This document shows, piece after piece, positions 41,546-51,093 of a stretch of 64,000 nt of DNA (its first letter is position 1; each line of letters starts with the position of its first letter). The stretch is from Streptomyces gossypii. GTDB lineage: Bacteria; Actinomycetota; Actinomycetes; Streptomycetales; Streptomycetaceae. A program made the position numbers and the translations under genes. Under the pieces are notes generated by a model that was not told the origin of the DNA, ran no database searches, and worked only from the letters and a program-made list of their open reading frames with translations. Location of the stretch: the NCBI RefSeq assembly GCF_025165795.1, contig NZ_JAJAGO010000001.1:558001-622000 (forward strand). Reading direction: 5' to 3'.

Positions 41546-42271
41546 ATGATCCCAGTCGTGACGACTTCCCCGCAGTTCCTGGCCCGGGCCGCCGCCCGCA
41601 ACAACGCCGAGTGGTGCGCGGCGATGAGCCGATCGCACGGCTTGGTGGGCGAATTCGAGGCACAGGCGTGGTCCGCTCCGTCCCGCACGCCACTGTATTA
41701 CCCCGACGCGGTGACGCTGGTGCCGGGCGCCGACCCGACCGCGCTGGTGTCCCGGGTCGACACCACCGCACCCGGCGCCTCCGTCAAGGACAGCTTCGCC
41801 GACCTCGACCTGACGGAGGCCGCCGGCTTCCAGGTGCTGTTCGAGGCGCAGTGGATCCACCGCCCGGCGCGCGCGCCCGCCCCGGCGCCGGACCTTTCGT
41901 GGGACGTGGCGGGCAATCCGGACGCGCTGCGCGCCTGGGCACTCGCCTGGGACGACAGGGCAGGCAACGCGGACCTCTTTCGGCCCGAACTACTCGACGA
42001 CCCAGCTACCTTCCTGCTCGCCGGACACTCCACCGACGGCCGTGTGCTCGCCGGAGCGGTGGCGAGCCGCAGCGACCAGGTGGTCGGAATCTCCAACGTC
42101 TTCGCGCTGGACAGCGGCCCTGACGCGGCCTGGCCGGTCGTACTGGCTGCGGTGAACCAGCTGTTCCCCACCCTGCCGGTGGTCGGCTACGAACAGGGAG
42201 ACGACCTGGCGGCAGCCATACGTCATGGCTTCGAGCCGGTCGGTCCGCTGCGGGTCTGGCTGCACGGCTAA
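41546..42271 (+). CDS. GNAT-like hypothetical protein
   Basis: This protein of about 241 aa has a C-terminal half with a GNAT-like pattern (VLAGAVASRSDQVVGISNVF, then HGFEPVGPLRVWLHG) but without a clear acetyl-CoA loop. The N-terminal half (ARNNAEWCAAMSRSHGL, SAPSRTPLYYPDAVTLVPGA) recurs in streptomycete proteins annotated as GNAT or hypothetical. ATG 41546 and GTG 41558 are both possible starts. The function is unknown. Confidence 0.7.
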   Translation: MIPVVTTSPQFLARAAARNNAEWCAAMSRSHGLVGEFEAQAWSAPSRTPLYYPDAVTLVPGADPTALVSRVDTTAPGASVKDSFADLDLTEAAGFQVLFEAQWIHRPARAPAPAPDLSWDVAGNPDALRAWALAWDDRAGNADLFRPELLDDPATFLLAGHSTDGRVLAGAVASRSDQVVGISNVFALDSGPDAAWPVVLAAVNQLFPTLPVVGYEQGDDLAAAIRHGFEPVGPLRVWLHG

Positions 42272-42462
42272 GAGCGAACTGGGCACGCAGCAGCAGCCGG
42301 ACCAACTCGGCGTCGGTCTCCGCTTCGTCCGCGTGCATCTTTCCCATGCCTACCCGCCACATCTCTCGGTTCCTGCCAGGATCGTCGCATAGTCAGACCG
42401 TGCCCGAGAGCTCATATGTGCCGACCGCGCTGCCGGAGCGACACCACGCAGGCGGTGCTGCT

Positions 42463-42966
42463 TCAGCCGCAATACGTGTTGCGCAACAGCGTGTTGATCC
42501 GCTTGCCGTCGGCCTCGGTCACCGTGTGGTTCCCGGTGCTGAACCGCTCGGCGGCGAGCTGGTCCGGGGTGGCGGCGGTCCGCTGGAGGTCGGCGCACTG
42601 GGCGTCAGCCTTGCTGATGTCCTTGGCTGTACCAAGTGCGGCATCGATATAACGCAGGCCGCTTTGGAGGGCGGCTGCGCGCGCCGCGCCGAACGCCTCG
42701 TCGACCTGGGAGCTCGACTCCGCGGTGGGTTCCGCCGGAAGCTTGTCGTCGGTGGGGCGGGGCGAGGCACTCGGACTCTTGTCGGGCGTCGCCTCCGGCC
42801 CCGGCGATCGGGTGGCCTGGCTCTCCGACGTCCCACCCGTGCTCGGCTGGTCGGGGCCGGCCTTGTCCGCGCCTTCGCTCCCGCATCCGGCCAGCAGCAG
42901 CGCCATGCCCGGAGCGAGGAGTACGAGAGCCACGCCTTGGCGTCGCGTGGAGAGCATCTGGCGCAT
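42463..42966 (-). CDS. Hypothetical lipoprotein
   Basis: This 167-aa protein has a signal peptide with lipobox LLLAGCGSEG, then a Ser/Pro/Thr-rich linker (about residues 30-85) and a small helical C-terminal domain with two cysteines (DAQCADLQ and the terminal NTYCG). It is probably surface-anchored with a flexible stalk. I do not recognise a family. It is not obviously coupled to the M23 gene upstream. Confidence 0.75.
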   Translation of the reverse strand: MRQMLSTRRQGVALVLLAPGMALLLAGCGSEGADKAGPDQPSTGGTSESQATRSPGPEATPDKSPSASPRPTDDKLPAEPTAESSSQVDEAFGAARAAALQSGLRYIDAALGTAKDISKADAQCADLQRTAATPDQLAAERFSTGNHTVTEADGKRINTLLRNTYCG

Positions 42967-43067
42967 GGGATCCGCTCCGTGGTCAGAACCGGCCGCTGTC
43001 CTTGGCGAACACAGTATGGCGTACCGCTTCCCTGGCCGCTCCCGGTCCGCGCGATCGCGCCAACGGC

Positions 43068-43101
43068 ACGGCCGCGCGCACCCGTCGGTGCGCGCGGCCG
43101 T
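43068..43101 (-). terminator. Hairpin terminator after the M23 peptidase gene
   Basis: A perfect 15-bp stem (ACGGCCGCGCGCACC and complement) with loop CGTC starts 7 bp beyond the M23 stop. Confidence 0.75.
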
Positions 43102-43108
43102 CGCGCCG

Positions 43109-44086
43109 TCACCCGACGAGGGCCTCCCAGGTCTTCGCGCCCGCCAGACCGTCCACGTACAGGCGGTTGGCGCTCTGGTAGGCGCGGACGGCGGAGGTGG
43201 TCACCGAGCCGAAACCGCCGTCGACGGCGAGCCCCGCGCTGTGCTTGTTCAGCATCACCTGAAGCGCGCGTACGTGCGATCCCGAGTTCCCCTGCCGGAG
43301 CGAGTACACGAGTTTCGGCCAGGTCTTCGGCCCGACCTGGCCGTCCGCCACCAGCCCCCGGGAGGTCTGGAACTTCTTGACCGCGCTGACCGACACCGAG
43401 CCGTAGACCCCGTCGGCTACAAGTTTGGTGCCGCGCTGGGTGATCAGGTACTGGATGGCCCTGACGGTCGTGCCCGCGGCCCCAGGACTGATGGCCGACC
43501 AGCCGCCGCCCAGGTCCACGCCTCGGGCGGAGAGGTAGGTGACGGGATTCGTCGTGGCCCCCAGCCCTCCCGCGTGGGTCTCGAAGTGGAGGTGGGGACC
43601 GGTCACGTTGCCCGTGGCGCCCATGTCGCCGATGCGCTGGCCGACGGAGACCCGGGCGTTCAGGGCGATCCGGAACCGGCTGAGGTGCCCGTAGTAGGTG
43701 TACCGTCCGCTGCCGTGCGAGAGGACCAGGCCGTACCCGCTGCGCCCGGTCAGGACGCCGGTGCCGCGGCGGATCACGGTGCCGGCGGCAGCCGCGTAGA
43801 CGGCCGTGCCCGTCGAGTTGGTGACGTCCTGCCCCGCGTGCGGGTAGCTGCCGCGCGGTGCCCCGTAGTGCCCGCCCGAGGGGAAGTAGCCCCGGGCGGG
43901 GTTGCACCAGCGGCCGTCCTTGAGAGTCGCCGCCGAGGCCGATGACGTCAGCATCGGCGCCCCCGTCAGCGCCACCCCGAGCCCGGCGCCGACGCCGAGC
44001 ACAAGCTTTCTGCGTGACGGCCCCGAGGGCCGGGCCTCCAGCGGCTCTTCCCCCGCGCCCTCGTCCGGACCACACTGCTCACACAT
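43109..44086 (-). CDS. Secreted M23 peptidase with peptidoglycan-binding repeats
   Basis: This 325-aa protein has a twin-arginine signal (GPSRRKLVLGVGAGLGVALT) directing export. The M23/LytM domain follows, with zinc ligands in YPHAGQDVTNSTGT and GPHLHFETHAGG. Two to three C-terminal PG_binding_1-type repeats follow (ISPGAAGTTVRAIQYLITQR, SLRQGNSGSHVRALQVMLNK). It should cleave peptide cross-bridges of cell-wall peptidoglycan. It is a single gene with its own terminator. Confidence 0.92.
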   Translation of the reverse strand: MCEQCGPDEGAGEEPLEARPSGPSRRKLVLGVGAGLGVALTGAPMLTSSASAATLKDGRWCNPARGYFPSGGHYGAPRGSYPHAGQDVTNSTGTAVYAAAAGTVIRRGTGVLTGRSGYGLVLSHGSGRYTYYGHLSRFRIALNARVSVGQRIGDMGATGNVTGPHLHFETHAGGLGATTNPVTYLSARGVDLGGGWSAISPGAAGTTVRAIQYLITQRGTKLVADGVYGSVSVSAVKKFQTSRGLVADGQVGPKTWPKLVYSLRQGNSGSHVRALQVMLNKHSAGLAVDGGFGSVTTSAVRAYQSANRLYVDGLAGAKTWEALVG

Positions 44087-44529
44087 GTCCCGCCTCCTGG
44101 ATTCCCAGTGGTTCTACGCGCGTTGCATTGGCGAGAGCATGCCAGATAACCAACCCACGCTCCAGGGGTCATGCAGGGCTGGGCGGGGGCTGCACACCCT
44201 GGCCAGTTCGTGATCTTCGTCGGTCGATGGCGTGACCATGATCCGTGGGAAATCCTGGTCAGAACATCGACCGATACCAGCGCTGCTGTGTCAGACCAGT
44301 TGCCGCAACGCCGCTTCGGTCACGGTGTCAGGTGCGGACCCCGTGTGCCGGATCCAGTCGGTCAGCTGCTCGACGTCGCGCGTGATTCCGCCTGAGCACC
44401 GGCTGCGCCGACAGCCCGGCTGGGCGAGGAGTGCCAGCTACCGACACCGATACGGACAGAGCGGCGGGATACTGCCGGGGGCTGGCACTCCGCCCATCTC
44501 GGCGAAGAGCTGCCCCCGGTCGCCGGCGG
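44087..44529. other. Intergenic region with possible gene remnant
   Basis: The minus strand near 44295-44400 reads ITRDVEQLTDWIRHTGSAPD followed by TVTEAALRQLV and a stop, like the C-terminus of a lost gene. It cannot be assigned, and no intact gene was found. Confidence 0.3.
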
Positions 44530-45489
44530 TCAGTCCTCGCGGCAGCGGAGGACGAGCTTTCCGGTGGTGTGGCCGGTCTCGCCCTCGGCGTGGGCCTTGG
44601 CGGCCTGCGCCAAGGGGAAGGCCGCGGCGATCGTCGCGCGCAGTTGGCCCGCGGTGACGAGGGCGGCGATCGCGTTCATGCCGCCGTGGTCCGACTCGAC
44701 GACCATCAGCTCCGCCCGCACGCCGCTGCGGTCGGCCTCTTCCCGTAGCTTCTGCTGCCCGACCGGCAGGATCGAGACGAGGGTGCCGCCGCGGCGGAGG
44801 GTGGTCAGGGAGCGGGTGCGGTAGTCGTCGCTGCCGATGGTGTCCAGTACGACGTCCACCCCGCTGACGGCGTCGGCGAAGTCGACCTGCCGGTAGTCGA
44901 TCAGCTCGTCCGCACCCAGTCCGCGCAGCATCTCGTGCTTGGCGGCGCTGGCCGTGCCGATCACGAACGCGCCGCGCGCCTTGGCGATCTGCACAGCCAG
45001 ATGCCCGACCCCGCCCGCCGCCGCGTGGATCAGTACCCGCTGCCCGGCCTGTACTCCGGCGGTGTCCACGAGCGTCTGCCAGGCCGTCAGCGCGGCCAGC
45101 GGCAGCGCTCCGGCCTGCACATGGTCGATCCCGGAGGGCTTGTGGGCGAAGCTTCGCGCAGGTGCGGTCACATATTCGGCGTGCGCGCCGGCACCGTACG
45201 GATAGGGCAGCATCCCGAAGACCTCGTCGCCCGGCTTGAAGAGGGTGACGCCGAGGCCGACCTTCTCGACGACCCCGGAGACGTCCCAGCCCAGAACGAA
45301 CGGCGGTTCGCCGAGGAAGAGCCCGCTGGCCCGGTGCTTCCAGTCGGTCGGGTTGAGCCCCGCCGCGTGCACCCGGACCAGCAGCCCGCTCACGCCCGGC
45401 TCAGGGCGTTCCACTTCCTTCTCCGTCAGCACCTCGGGGCCGCCGAGGACGTCCTGACTGATCACACGCATCATCTTCGTTGTCGTCAT
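44530..45489 (-). CDS. Quinone-oxidoreductase-like NADP-dependent dehydrogenase (MDR)
   Basis: This 319-aa medium-chain dehydrogenase lacks zinc ligands: LNPTDWKHRASGL, VLGWDVSGVVEKVG, and the cofactor loop IHAAAGGVGHLAVQIAKARG. It reduces quinone- or enone-type substrates with NADPH; the natural substrate is unknown. It stands alone. The sequence on its 5-prime side carries only a fragmentary frame. Confidence 0.9.
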   Translation of the reverse strand: MTTTKMMRVISQDVLGGPEVLTEKEVERPEPGVSGLLVRVHAAGLNPTDWKHRASGLFLGEPPFVLGWDVSGVVEKVGLGVTLFKPGDEVFGMLPYPYGAGAHAEYVTAPARSFAHKPSGIDHVQAGALPLAALTAWQTLVDTAGVQAGQRVLIHAAAGGVGHLAVQIAKARGAFVIGTASAAKHEMLRGLGADELIDYRQVDFADAVSGVDVVLDTIGSDDYRTRSLTTLRRGGTLVSILPVGQQKLREEADRSGVRAELMVVESDHGGMNAIAALVTAGQLRATIAAAFPLAQAAKAHAEGETGHTTGKLVLRCRED

Positions 45490-45776
45490 GGGCTCAGAGT
45501 GCCCCGGTCCGGCGCCGCGAAAAATGCCCGGACGGCGCGGAGGACGGCCGGTACGAAATCCTCACCCGCACGGCCGACGGCCGTCCGGTGAACGGCTGGC
45601 TCGCGGCCATACGGACCGGCCGGGACACCGCCCCGGTCCGTTTCCTCGTCGCGCGGCCGGACGGGTGCGGCCGCGGACCGGCCCGCCCGCGGGGAGGTTC
45701 AGCGGGGCGGACCGGTCCGCGGCAGGAGGTCAGGCACCTCTTCGTGCACCCGGATCACGCGTCCCGTCAGGGATAG
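45490..45776 (+). other. Fragmentary frame, possible acetyltransferase remnant
   Basis: An open frame ends with VRHLFVHPDHASRQG and a stop. The last part resembles the start of the acetyl-CoA-binding motif of GNAT enzymes, and the rest is low-complexity. It looks like a truncated gene abutting the 3-prime end of the convergent beta-helix gene. Evidence is weak. Confidence 0.2.
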
Positions 45777-47584
45777 GACACCACCGTGGACGGGATGGTG
45801 TCGCTGCCCGAGGTCGGTGCGCCGATGTTGTTGATGACGTGCTCGTACTGGCCAGCGCCGCCCAGGGACACGACGAGCAGATGGTGGAACTTCACGCCCG
45901 GCTTGTTCGGCGCCGCGAATCCGTGGCCCTGGATGATCGTCGGGTCCACGTTGTAGTAGCAGTAGTTGCCCAGCCCCCATCCCTCGTGGGTGTTCACGGA
46001 ATCGCCGACCCGGTAGGCGGCGAAGCCCTTCTGACCGTTGTTGTCGATCGCCGCCTGGTTGGGGGCGTCGTACGCCTTCTCGCTCTGGAAGAAGATGGTG
46101 CGGCCCCGCTCGCCGAACCACTGCACGTCGTACTTGTTGAAGTGTTCGACGAACAGCCCGGTCGCCAGGACGTCGGCACCGTTGACGACGAGGCCGTAGT
46201 CGGCGCGGTTGGTCTCCCAGCCCACGCCATCCCCGTGGTCGGCGCGCCAGATCCACGTGTGATCGATGATCGTGTGGCGGCTGTTGACGACCAGGCTGGT
46301 CGTCGCCTTGCCGGGGCCCGCGCCGCCGATGCGGATGAAGAGGTCCTGGACCGTGATCGGGTTGGCGGAGTGGTTCGCGGACGCGCCTTGCTGCCCGACC
46401 TCCACCAGGGTCTCGGAGTTGGCCTGGCCGGCGTCGACGAGTATCCCGGCGAGGCGTACGCCGTCCACGTCGGCGACCCGCAGTGCGGTCACGCCGTTGT
46501 CCGGGATGAGGGTGGCGTAACCCAGCCCGAGCACCACGGTGTTCGCGTGCCGCACCTCGATCGTCTGGTCGAGGTGGTAGATGCCGGGGGTCAGCAGCAG
46601 ATGGAGGCCCTGTTCGAGCGCCGCGTTGATGGTGGCGGCGGTGGCGCCCTCCTTGACGACGTAGAAGTCGCTGAGCGGCAGCGACTGGCCGCGCGGGGTG
46701 CCGTTCCCCCAGGTGGTGCCGCTGGAGTTGGTGCGCAGCTCGGGGAGGAAGACCCGGTAGTCCGCACCGTCCAGGTAGAGGAAGGGCTTTTCCCGGGAGA
46801 GCGGGGTGGTGGCCAGGGTGGTGTAGGGCGGGTCGGGGAAGCTCTGCGCCGGCGCGCCCTGGACCCCGGAGAACACCATGTTCCACACGGCGTTGAGCCA
46901 GCCGCCGACCGAGCTGTCCCGCGTGTACCACTGCTGCTGGGAGTACGGCCCGACGGTGCCGTCGATCCGGCTGTCGGCGATGTAGCCGCCGCTCGCCCAG
47001 CCGTAACCGGCGGGCGCCAGGTTGAGGCCGCCCCTGATGTGCATCCGCCGGAACGGCGCGGCCTGGGAGACCGCCCAGCGGTTGGTGCCGCTGACCGGGA
47101 TGAGGGCGAGGTTCTCCACCGAACGCCAGAAGTTCTGCGTGGCGTTGCCCTCGAACCATCCGGCGTCGACGGTCACGTCGCCGTGGAAGGTCGTGTCGTC
47201 GGGCGACAGGCCGAGGCCCGCGATGGAGGTGTAGAAGCCGATCTGGGCGTTGAGTCCCTGGTAACTGCCCGGCTTGAAGAACAGCTGGTAGCGGCCGGTG
47301 CCGAACTGCGCCGACTCTTGCCGGGCGAAGATCTCGTCCAGCTTGCCCTGGATGCCGGGTGTGGAGGGGTCGAAGACCAGCACGTTCGGGCCGAGGTCGC
47401 CGCCGCCGGGCAGGGGATCGGCGGCGGCGGGCAGGGAGTCGGCGGCTGCGGTCTCCGCCGAGGAAAGGGTCGTGAGGGTGGCGGCCGGGACCGCGACGGC
47501 CATCGCTCCGAGGACCTTCCGGCGGGAAGGTGCGGATCTGGGGGTATCCGCCGCGTCGTGGGTGGGGGGCGTGGGCATGGGCAA
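45767..47584 (-). CDS. Secreted right-handed beta-helix protein, probable polysaccharide-degrading enzyme
   Basis: This 605-aa protein has a Tat signal (SAPSRRKVLGAMAVAVPAAT). The mature part repeats short beta-strand units typical of pectate-lyase/GH55/GH87-like helices (FKPGSYQGLNAQIGFYTSIA, VVLGLGYATLIPDNGVTALR, LVVNSRHTIIDHTWIWRADH). It has been annotated under names such as adenylyl cyclase or factor 5/8 domain protein in related genomes, which I consider unreliable. I see no separate carbohydrate-binding module. Two LacI/CebR-like operators lie upstream, supporting regulation by a saccharide, perhaps a glucan. Confidence 0.75.
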   Translation of the reverse strand: MPMPTPPTHDAADTPRSAPSRRKVLGAMAVAVPAATLTTLSSAETAAADSLPAAADPLPGGGDLGPNVLVFDPSTPGIQGKLDEIFARQESAQFGTGRYQLFFKPGSYQGLNAQIGFYTSIAGLGLSPDDTTFHGDVTVDAGWFEGNATQNFWRSVENLALIPVSGTNRWAVSQAAPFRRMHIRGGLNLAPAGYGWASGGYIADSRIDGTVGPYSQQQWYTRDSSVGGWLNAVWNMVFSGVQGAPAQSFPDPPYTTLATTPLSREKPFLYLDGADYRVFLPELRTNSSGTTWGNGTPRGQSLPLSDFYVVKEGATAATINAALEQGLHLLLTPGIYHLDQTIEVRHANTVVLGLGYATLIPDNGVTALRVADVDGVRLAGILVDAGQANSETLVEVGQQGASANHSANPITVQDLFIRIGGAGPGKATTSLVVNSRHTIIDHTWIWRADHGDGVGWETNRADYGLVVNGADVLATGLFVEHFNKYDVQWFGERGRTIFFQSEKAYDAPNQAAIDNNGQKGFAAYRVGDSVNTHEGWGLGNYCYYNVDPTIIQGHGFAAPNKPGVKFHHLLVVSLGGAGQYEHVINNIGAPTSGSDTIPSTVVSYP

Positions 47585-47618
47585 CTCTCCTAGTTCAGGA
47601 AGTGAACGACTGAAGACC

Positions 47619-47632
47619 TGGGAGCGCTCTCT
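47619..47632. promoter_or_regulatory. CebR-like operator near the beta-helix gene
   Basis: TGGGAGCGCTCTCT matches the known cellobiose-repressor CebR box (TGGGAGCGCTCCCA) at 12 of 14 positions, 34 bp upstream of the gene. Confidence 0.6.
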
Positions 47633-47860
47633 TGCGTCCGGAGCTTTCTTGGAAGTGAACGAGGTGTCAAGGGCTGCGGACGGAGTTCTCTCAGTTCTGG
47701 CCGACTCCTCGACAGAAAGGCACCGTGTTCTGGTAATTGGTCCCTGTTTGCCGCTGCCGGCAGGGCCCGCTGACCCGATCCGTTGAGTTCATGAGGTGAC
47801 GAATGCAGGGCAGTTCGTCCGGCGTCTTGACAGTGCCGGGGCGCACTTCTACCTTGCGAG

Positions 47861-47874
47861 GGAGAGCGCTCTCC
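47861..47874. promoter_or_regulatory. Perfect LacI-family palindrome
   Basis: GGAGAGCGCTCTCC is a perfect 14-bp palindrome sharing the GAGCGCTC core with the site at 47619. A second upstream operator for the beta-helix gene is likely; the spacing of 240 bp would allow looping. Confidence 0.6.
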
Positions 47875-49383
47875 AGCACTCAGCCGGTCTCCTGCCCGGC
47901 GGCGGCCGCCGTGGGCGCGGTCCGCCTGCTCCCCGCCGACCTCCTGAAAGCGCCCGGCACTTGCGACCGCCTGGTCTTCGCGTAAAGAGGAGTGGGCCGC
48001 CCGACTGCGGGCGCGTTACCTCCTGGCGTCCGCGCCCGGAGGTACGGTCGTCCTCGAGGTGGCGTACTGGGGCCCGTTATCGGGAATGCTTTCCCGTGAC
48101 CACATGCCGGAATGAGCTGAACCAGGACGCAAGAACGGGTTATGTGTGACGTGCATTACCGTCCATGCTTTTCGGAACTAATTATTCCGCATCGTTTCAC
48201 GCAACTCCCGCATAACTGCGCGACAGGTGTGGTAGGTTGGAGATGCGATACTGCACCGTGAACGGCCGTCAATGGCTTTCAACGGTGCCGCCGTGGCACA
48301 CCGAAATCGAAATCCTCGATGGCTGTCCGTTCAACCGCGGAAATACCGCAGTCGGACAGCGCTTTGATCCGCGAAGCCCCGCGCGCATTCCCTCCGGGGC
48401 TCGCCGACCGCATCGGCGCAGGTTGTCGGCGTAGGCTTCCGGCGCTTCCGCTTTCCTCCCCGGCAGCAATTCGGCGCGTGACGCGCGACGCACTGCGCCG
48501 CAGCGGTGATCGACTTGGAAGCAGGCGCGCGCACGGGCAGATACCCGGAGCCGGGCAGAGCGATGACGAAACTCCCGCCTCCCGGCCGGCGGCCCCGGCA
48601 ATATGAGCGCGCTGACTCCAACCTGCACACTCTTACGCCTCGGCAACCCTAAGCCTTAGTGTCACTACACGAAGTCACCGGTGCCTCGATGTGGGGCGCG
48701 TAAAAGGGGGGTTGTCCGTGTACCGCACAAGACTGACGACGCACGTCGTCGCTTTACCGTCAGCCGGCCTGCGGGGCGCCGCGCTGCTCGACACGCCCGA
48801 CCCCGCAGCCGGCAGAGCCACACCGCAGCCGCGGGCCGCTTCCGGTCCGCGGCTGCGAGGCGTTCCCACCCCCCGGGCCGGCGGCCTGGCGCAGGCCCGG
48901 GACCAGCACAGCGGGCGGGCCTGCGACCGCTGAACCGCCCGCCCGCGTCCGTCATCCGCCCACTGACCGTATGACCCGCGTTGGTATGCCCGTCCGCCAC
49001 CCCGGTCCCCGCGTCTGTCCCACCAGCAGGCCAAGACTCCCCGTCACAAAACGGCTCGCACCATCGGCCTCCCCGGGAGCGCCGGCGCCCACCGCGGCCG
49101 TACGGCGTCGGCGTGCGCACCTCGCTTCCCCCTGTCTGCGGTGTCCGTCAACCAGGACGCCGCCACCCGCGCCCACACCCAGCACCTGAAGCGGCGAGGC
49201 CGGCACGTCCGGCAGCGCCCGCATCCGTCTGTCCAGCACCGTCGCTGGATGCCCGCATCACCCCCGTCGCGTGACTCCGCGAGTGCCGGTCCGCCATGCC
49301 CAGTGACCGAGGGCGGCACACGGCTGCCCTACACCGACCGGCCCGGTGCCTCGCCGCGTCACCCTTACCGAGAAAGGCCGAAC

Positions 49384-51093
49384 ATGGCTGATGCCCTCAG
49401 TGAGAACGCGTCCACCACCACGTACGACACGCGCACCGCGCACACGGACACGTTCGTCCTCGACAACATGCCACCGCTCTCCCAGCAGCCGGAACTAGGC
49501 TCCACCCTTCCCGAGCTCGACTTCCCGACACGGGTCAACTGCGCCGGCGAGTTCGTCGACCGCTGGGCGGAGCAGGACGATGCCGGGGCGCGCCTCGCCC
49601 TGATCTCACCCCACGGCATCCGGTGGACCTACCAGGATCTGGACGAGATCGTCTCCCGGATCGCCCACGTGCTGACGACCGATCTCGGCCTGACCCCCGG
49701 CAACCGCGTGATGCTGCGCGGGTCCAACAGCCCCATGCTGGCAGCGATCTGGCTTGCCGTCATCAAGGCGGGCGGCGTGGTGGTCACCACCCTGCCGCTG
49801 CTGCGGCCCAAGGAGATCACCTACATCCTGGACAAGGCCCGCATCGACCACGTGCTGTGCGAGCGGGGACTGTCAGGGGATCTGGCCGAGGCGCTGGAAG
49901 ACCGGCCGGAGGGTGTCCGGCCCCGGCTGATGTACTTCCACGGGGGCCCGGAGGCCGGTCTGGAGGCGGCGATGGCCGCCAAGCCGGTGCGGTTCACACC
50001 CGTCGACACCGCCCGCACCGACCCGTGCATGATCGCCTTCACCTCCGGCACCACCGGCTCCCCCAAGGCATCGGTCCACACCCACCGGGACGTGCTGGCG
50101 GTCTGCAACACCTTCCCCCGCCATGTGCTGGAAGTGTCGGAGCAGGACCGTTTCATCGGGTCACCACTGCTCGCCTTCACCTACGGACTCGGCGGCCTGC
50201 TGCTGTTCCCGCTCTACCACGGGGCGTCGACGGTGCTGCTGAGCGAGGGCTCGCCGATCGCCCTGGCCCGCGCCATCGCCGACTTCCGCGCCACCGTCTG
50301 TTTCAGCGGTCCCACCGCCTACCGCATGGTGGCGACCGAGGCGCACGACTGCGACCTCTCCTCGCTGCGCGCATGCGTCTCCGCCGGGGAGGCGCTGCCC
50401 ACCGCCACCCGCGAACTGTGGAAGCAGAAGACCGGTATCGATCTGACAGACGGAATCGGGGCCACCGAGCTGCTGCACATCTTCATCTCCATGCCGGGTC
50501 GCGACGCACCGGCCCGCCCCGGCGCACTCGGGCGGGCGCTGCCCGGGTACACGGCCGCCGTATGGGACGAGCAGGGCCGCGCGCTGCCGCCCGGCCAGGT
50601 GGGGCGGCTCGCCGTGCGAGGGCCGACCGGCTGCCGCTACCTCGCCGACGAGCGCCAGCACGACTGGGTCAAGGACGGATGGAACCTCACCGGGGACTCC
50701 GGCTCGCTGGACGAGGACGGCTACTTCTACTACCGCGCACGCACCGACGACATGATCGTCTCAGCGGGCTACAACATCTCGCCCGCTGAGGTCGAGGACG
50801 CCCTGCTGTCCCATCCGGCGGTGCTTGAGTGCGCTGCGGTGGGCGTGCCCGACAGCAGACGCGGCTCCATCGTGAAGGCGTTCGTGGTCCTCGCCGGGAA
50901 CCGCGCGCCCGGGCCCCAACTGGTCGAAGAACTCCAGAACTTCACCAAGCAGACGATCGCGCCTCACAAGTATCCGCGCGCGATGGAATTCTGCTCCGAG
51001 CTGCCCAGGGGCGGCACCGGGAAACTCCAGCGGTTCCGGCTGCGTGAGGCCGACGAAGCCGCCCGGAAGGCGGTATCCCAGGATGCCCGGTAA
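49384..51093 (+). CDS. Benzoate/2-aminobenzoate-type CoA ligase
   Basis: This adenylate-forming enzyme is 569 aa: TSGTTGSPKASVHTHRD (P-loop-like A3), GATELLHIFI (A5), LTGDSGSLDEDGYFYYRART (A7/A8) and GGTGKLQRFRLRE with the C-terminal catalytic lysine. It is most like aryl-CoA ligases of the benzoate/anthranilate branch. With the anthranilate synthase four genes on, it probably makes anthraniloyl-CoA. The ATG at 49384 has GAGAAAGG upstream. It is the first gene of a six-gene plus-strand operon, and the thioesterase start overlaps its 3-prime end by 11 bp. Confidence 0.87.
   Translation: MADALSENASTTTYDTRTAHTDTFVLDNMPPLSQQPELGSTLPELDFPTRVNCAGEFVDRWAEQDDAGARLALISPHGIRWTYQDLDEIVSRIAHVLTTDLGLTPGNRVMLRGSNSPMLAAIWLAVIKAGGVVVTTLPLLRPKEITYILDKARIDHVLCERGLSGDLAEALEDRPEGVRPRLMYFHGGPEAGLEAAMAAKPVRFTPVDTARTDPCMIAFTSGTTGSPKASVHTHRDVLAVCNTFPRHVLEVSEQDRFIGSPLLAFTYGLGGLLLFPLYHGASTVLLSEGSPIALARAIADFRATVCFSGPTAYRMVATEAHDCDLSSLRACVSAGEALPTATRELWKQKTGIDLTDGIGATELLHIFISMPGRDAPARPGALGRALPGYTAAVWDEQGRALPPGQVGRLAVRGPTGCRYLADERQHDWVKDGWNLTGDSGSLDEDGYFYYRARTDDMIVSAGYNISPAEVEDALLSHPAVLECAAVGVPDSRRGSIVKAFVVLAGNRAPGPQLVEELQNFTKQTIAPHKYPRAMEFCSELPRGGTGKLQRFRLREADEAARKAVSQDAR

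Larger units (their letters stand above)
47585..49383. other. 1.8-kb region without a supported gene
   Basis: It holds the two LacI-type operators (below), an AT-richer stretch (about 48100-48330) with an inverted repeat CGGAA-N7-TTCCG (48173-48189), and an inverted repeat GACGAC-GCAC-GTCGTC (48735-48750). Several short open frames occur, but none shows a recognisable domain. The right part must contain the promoter of the anthranilate operon. Confidence 0.5.

Noticed and set aside
47796..48149. Short plus-strand open frames between the beta-helix gene and the anthranilate operon
   Set aside because: No ribosome sites, domains or consistent codon bias; some run across the operator palindrome.
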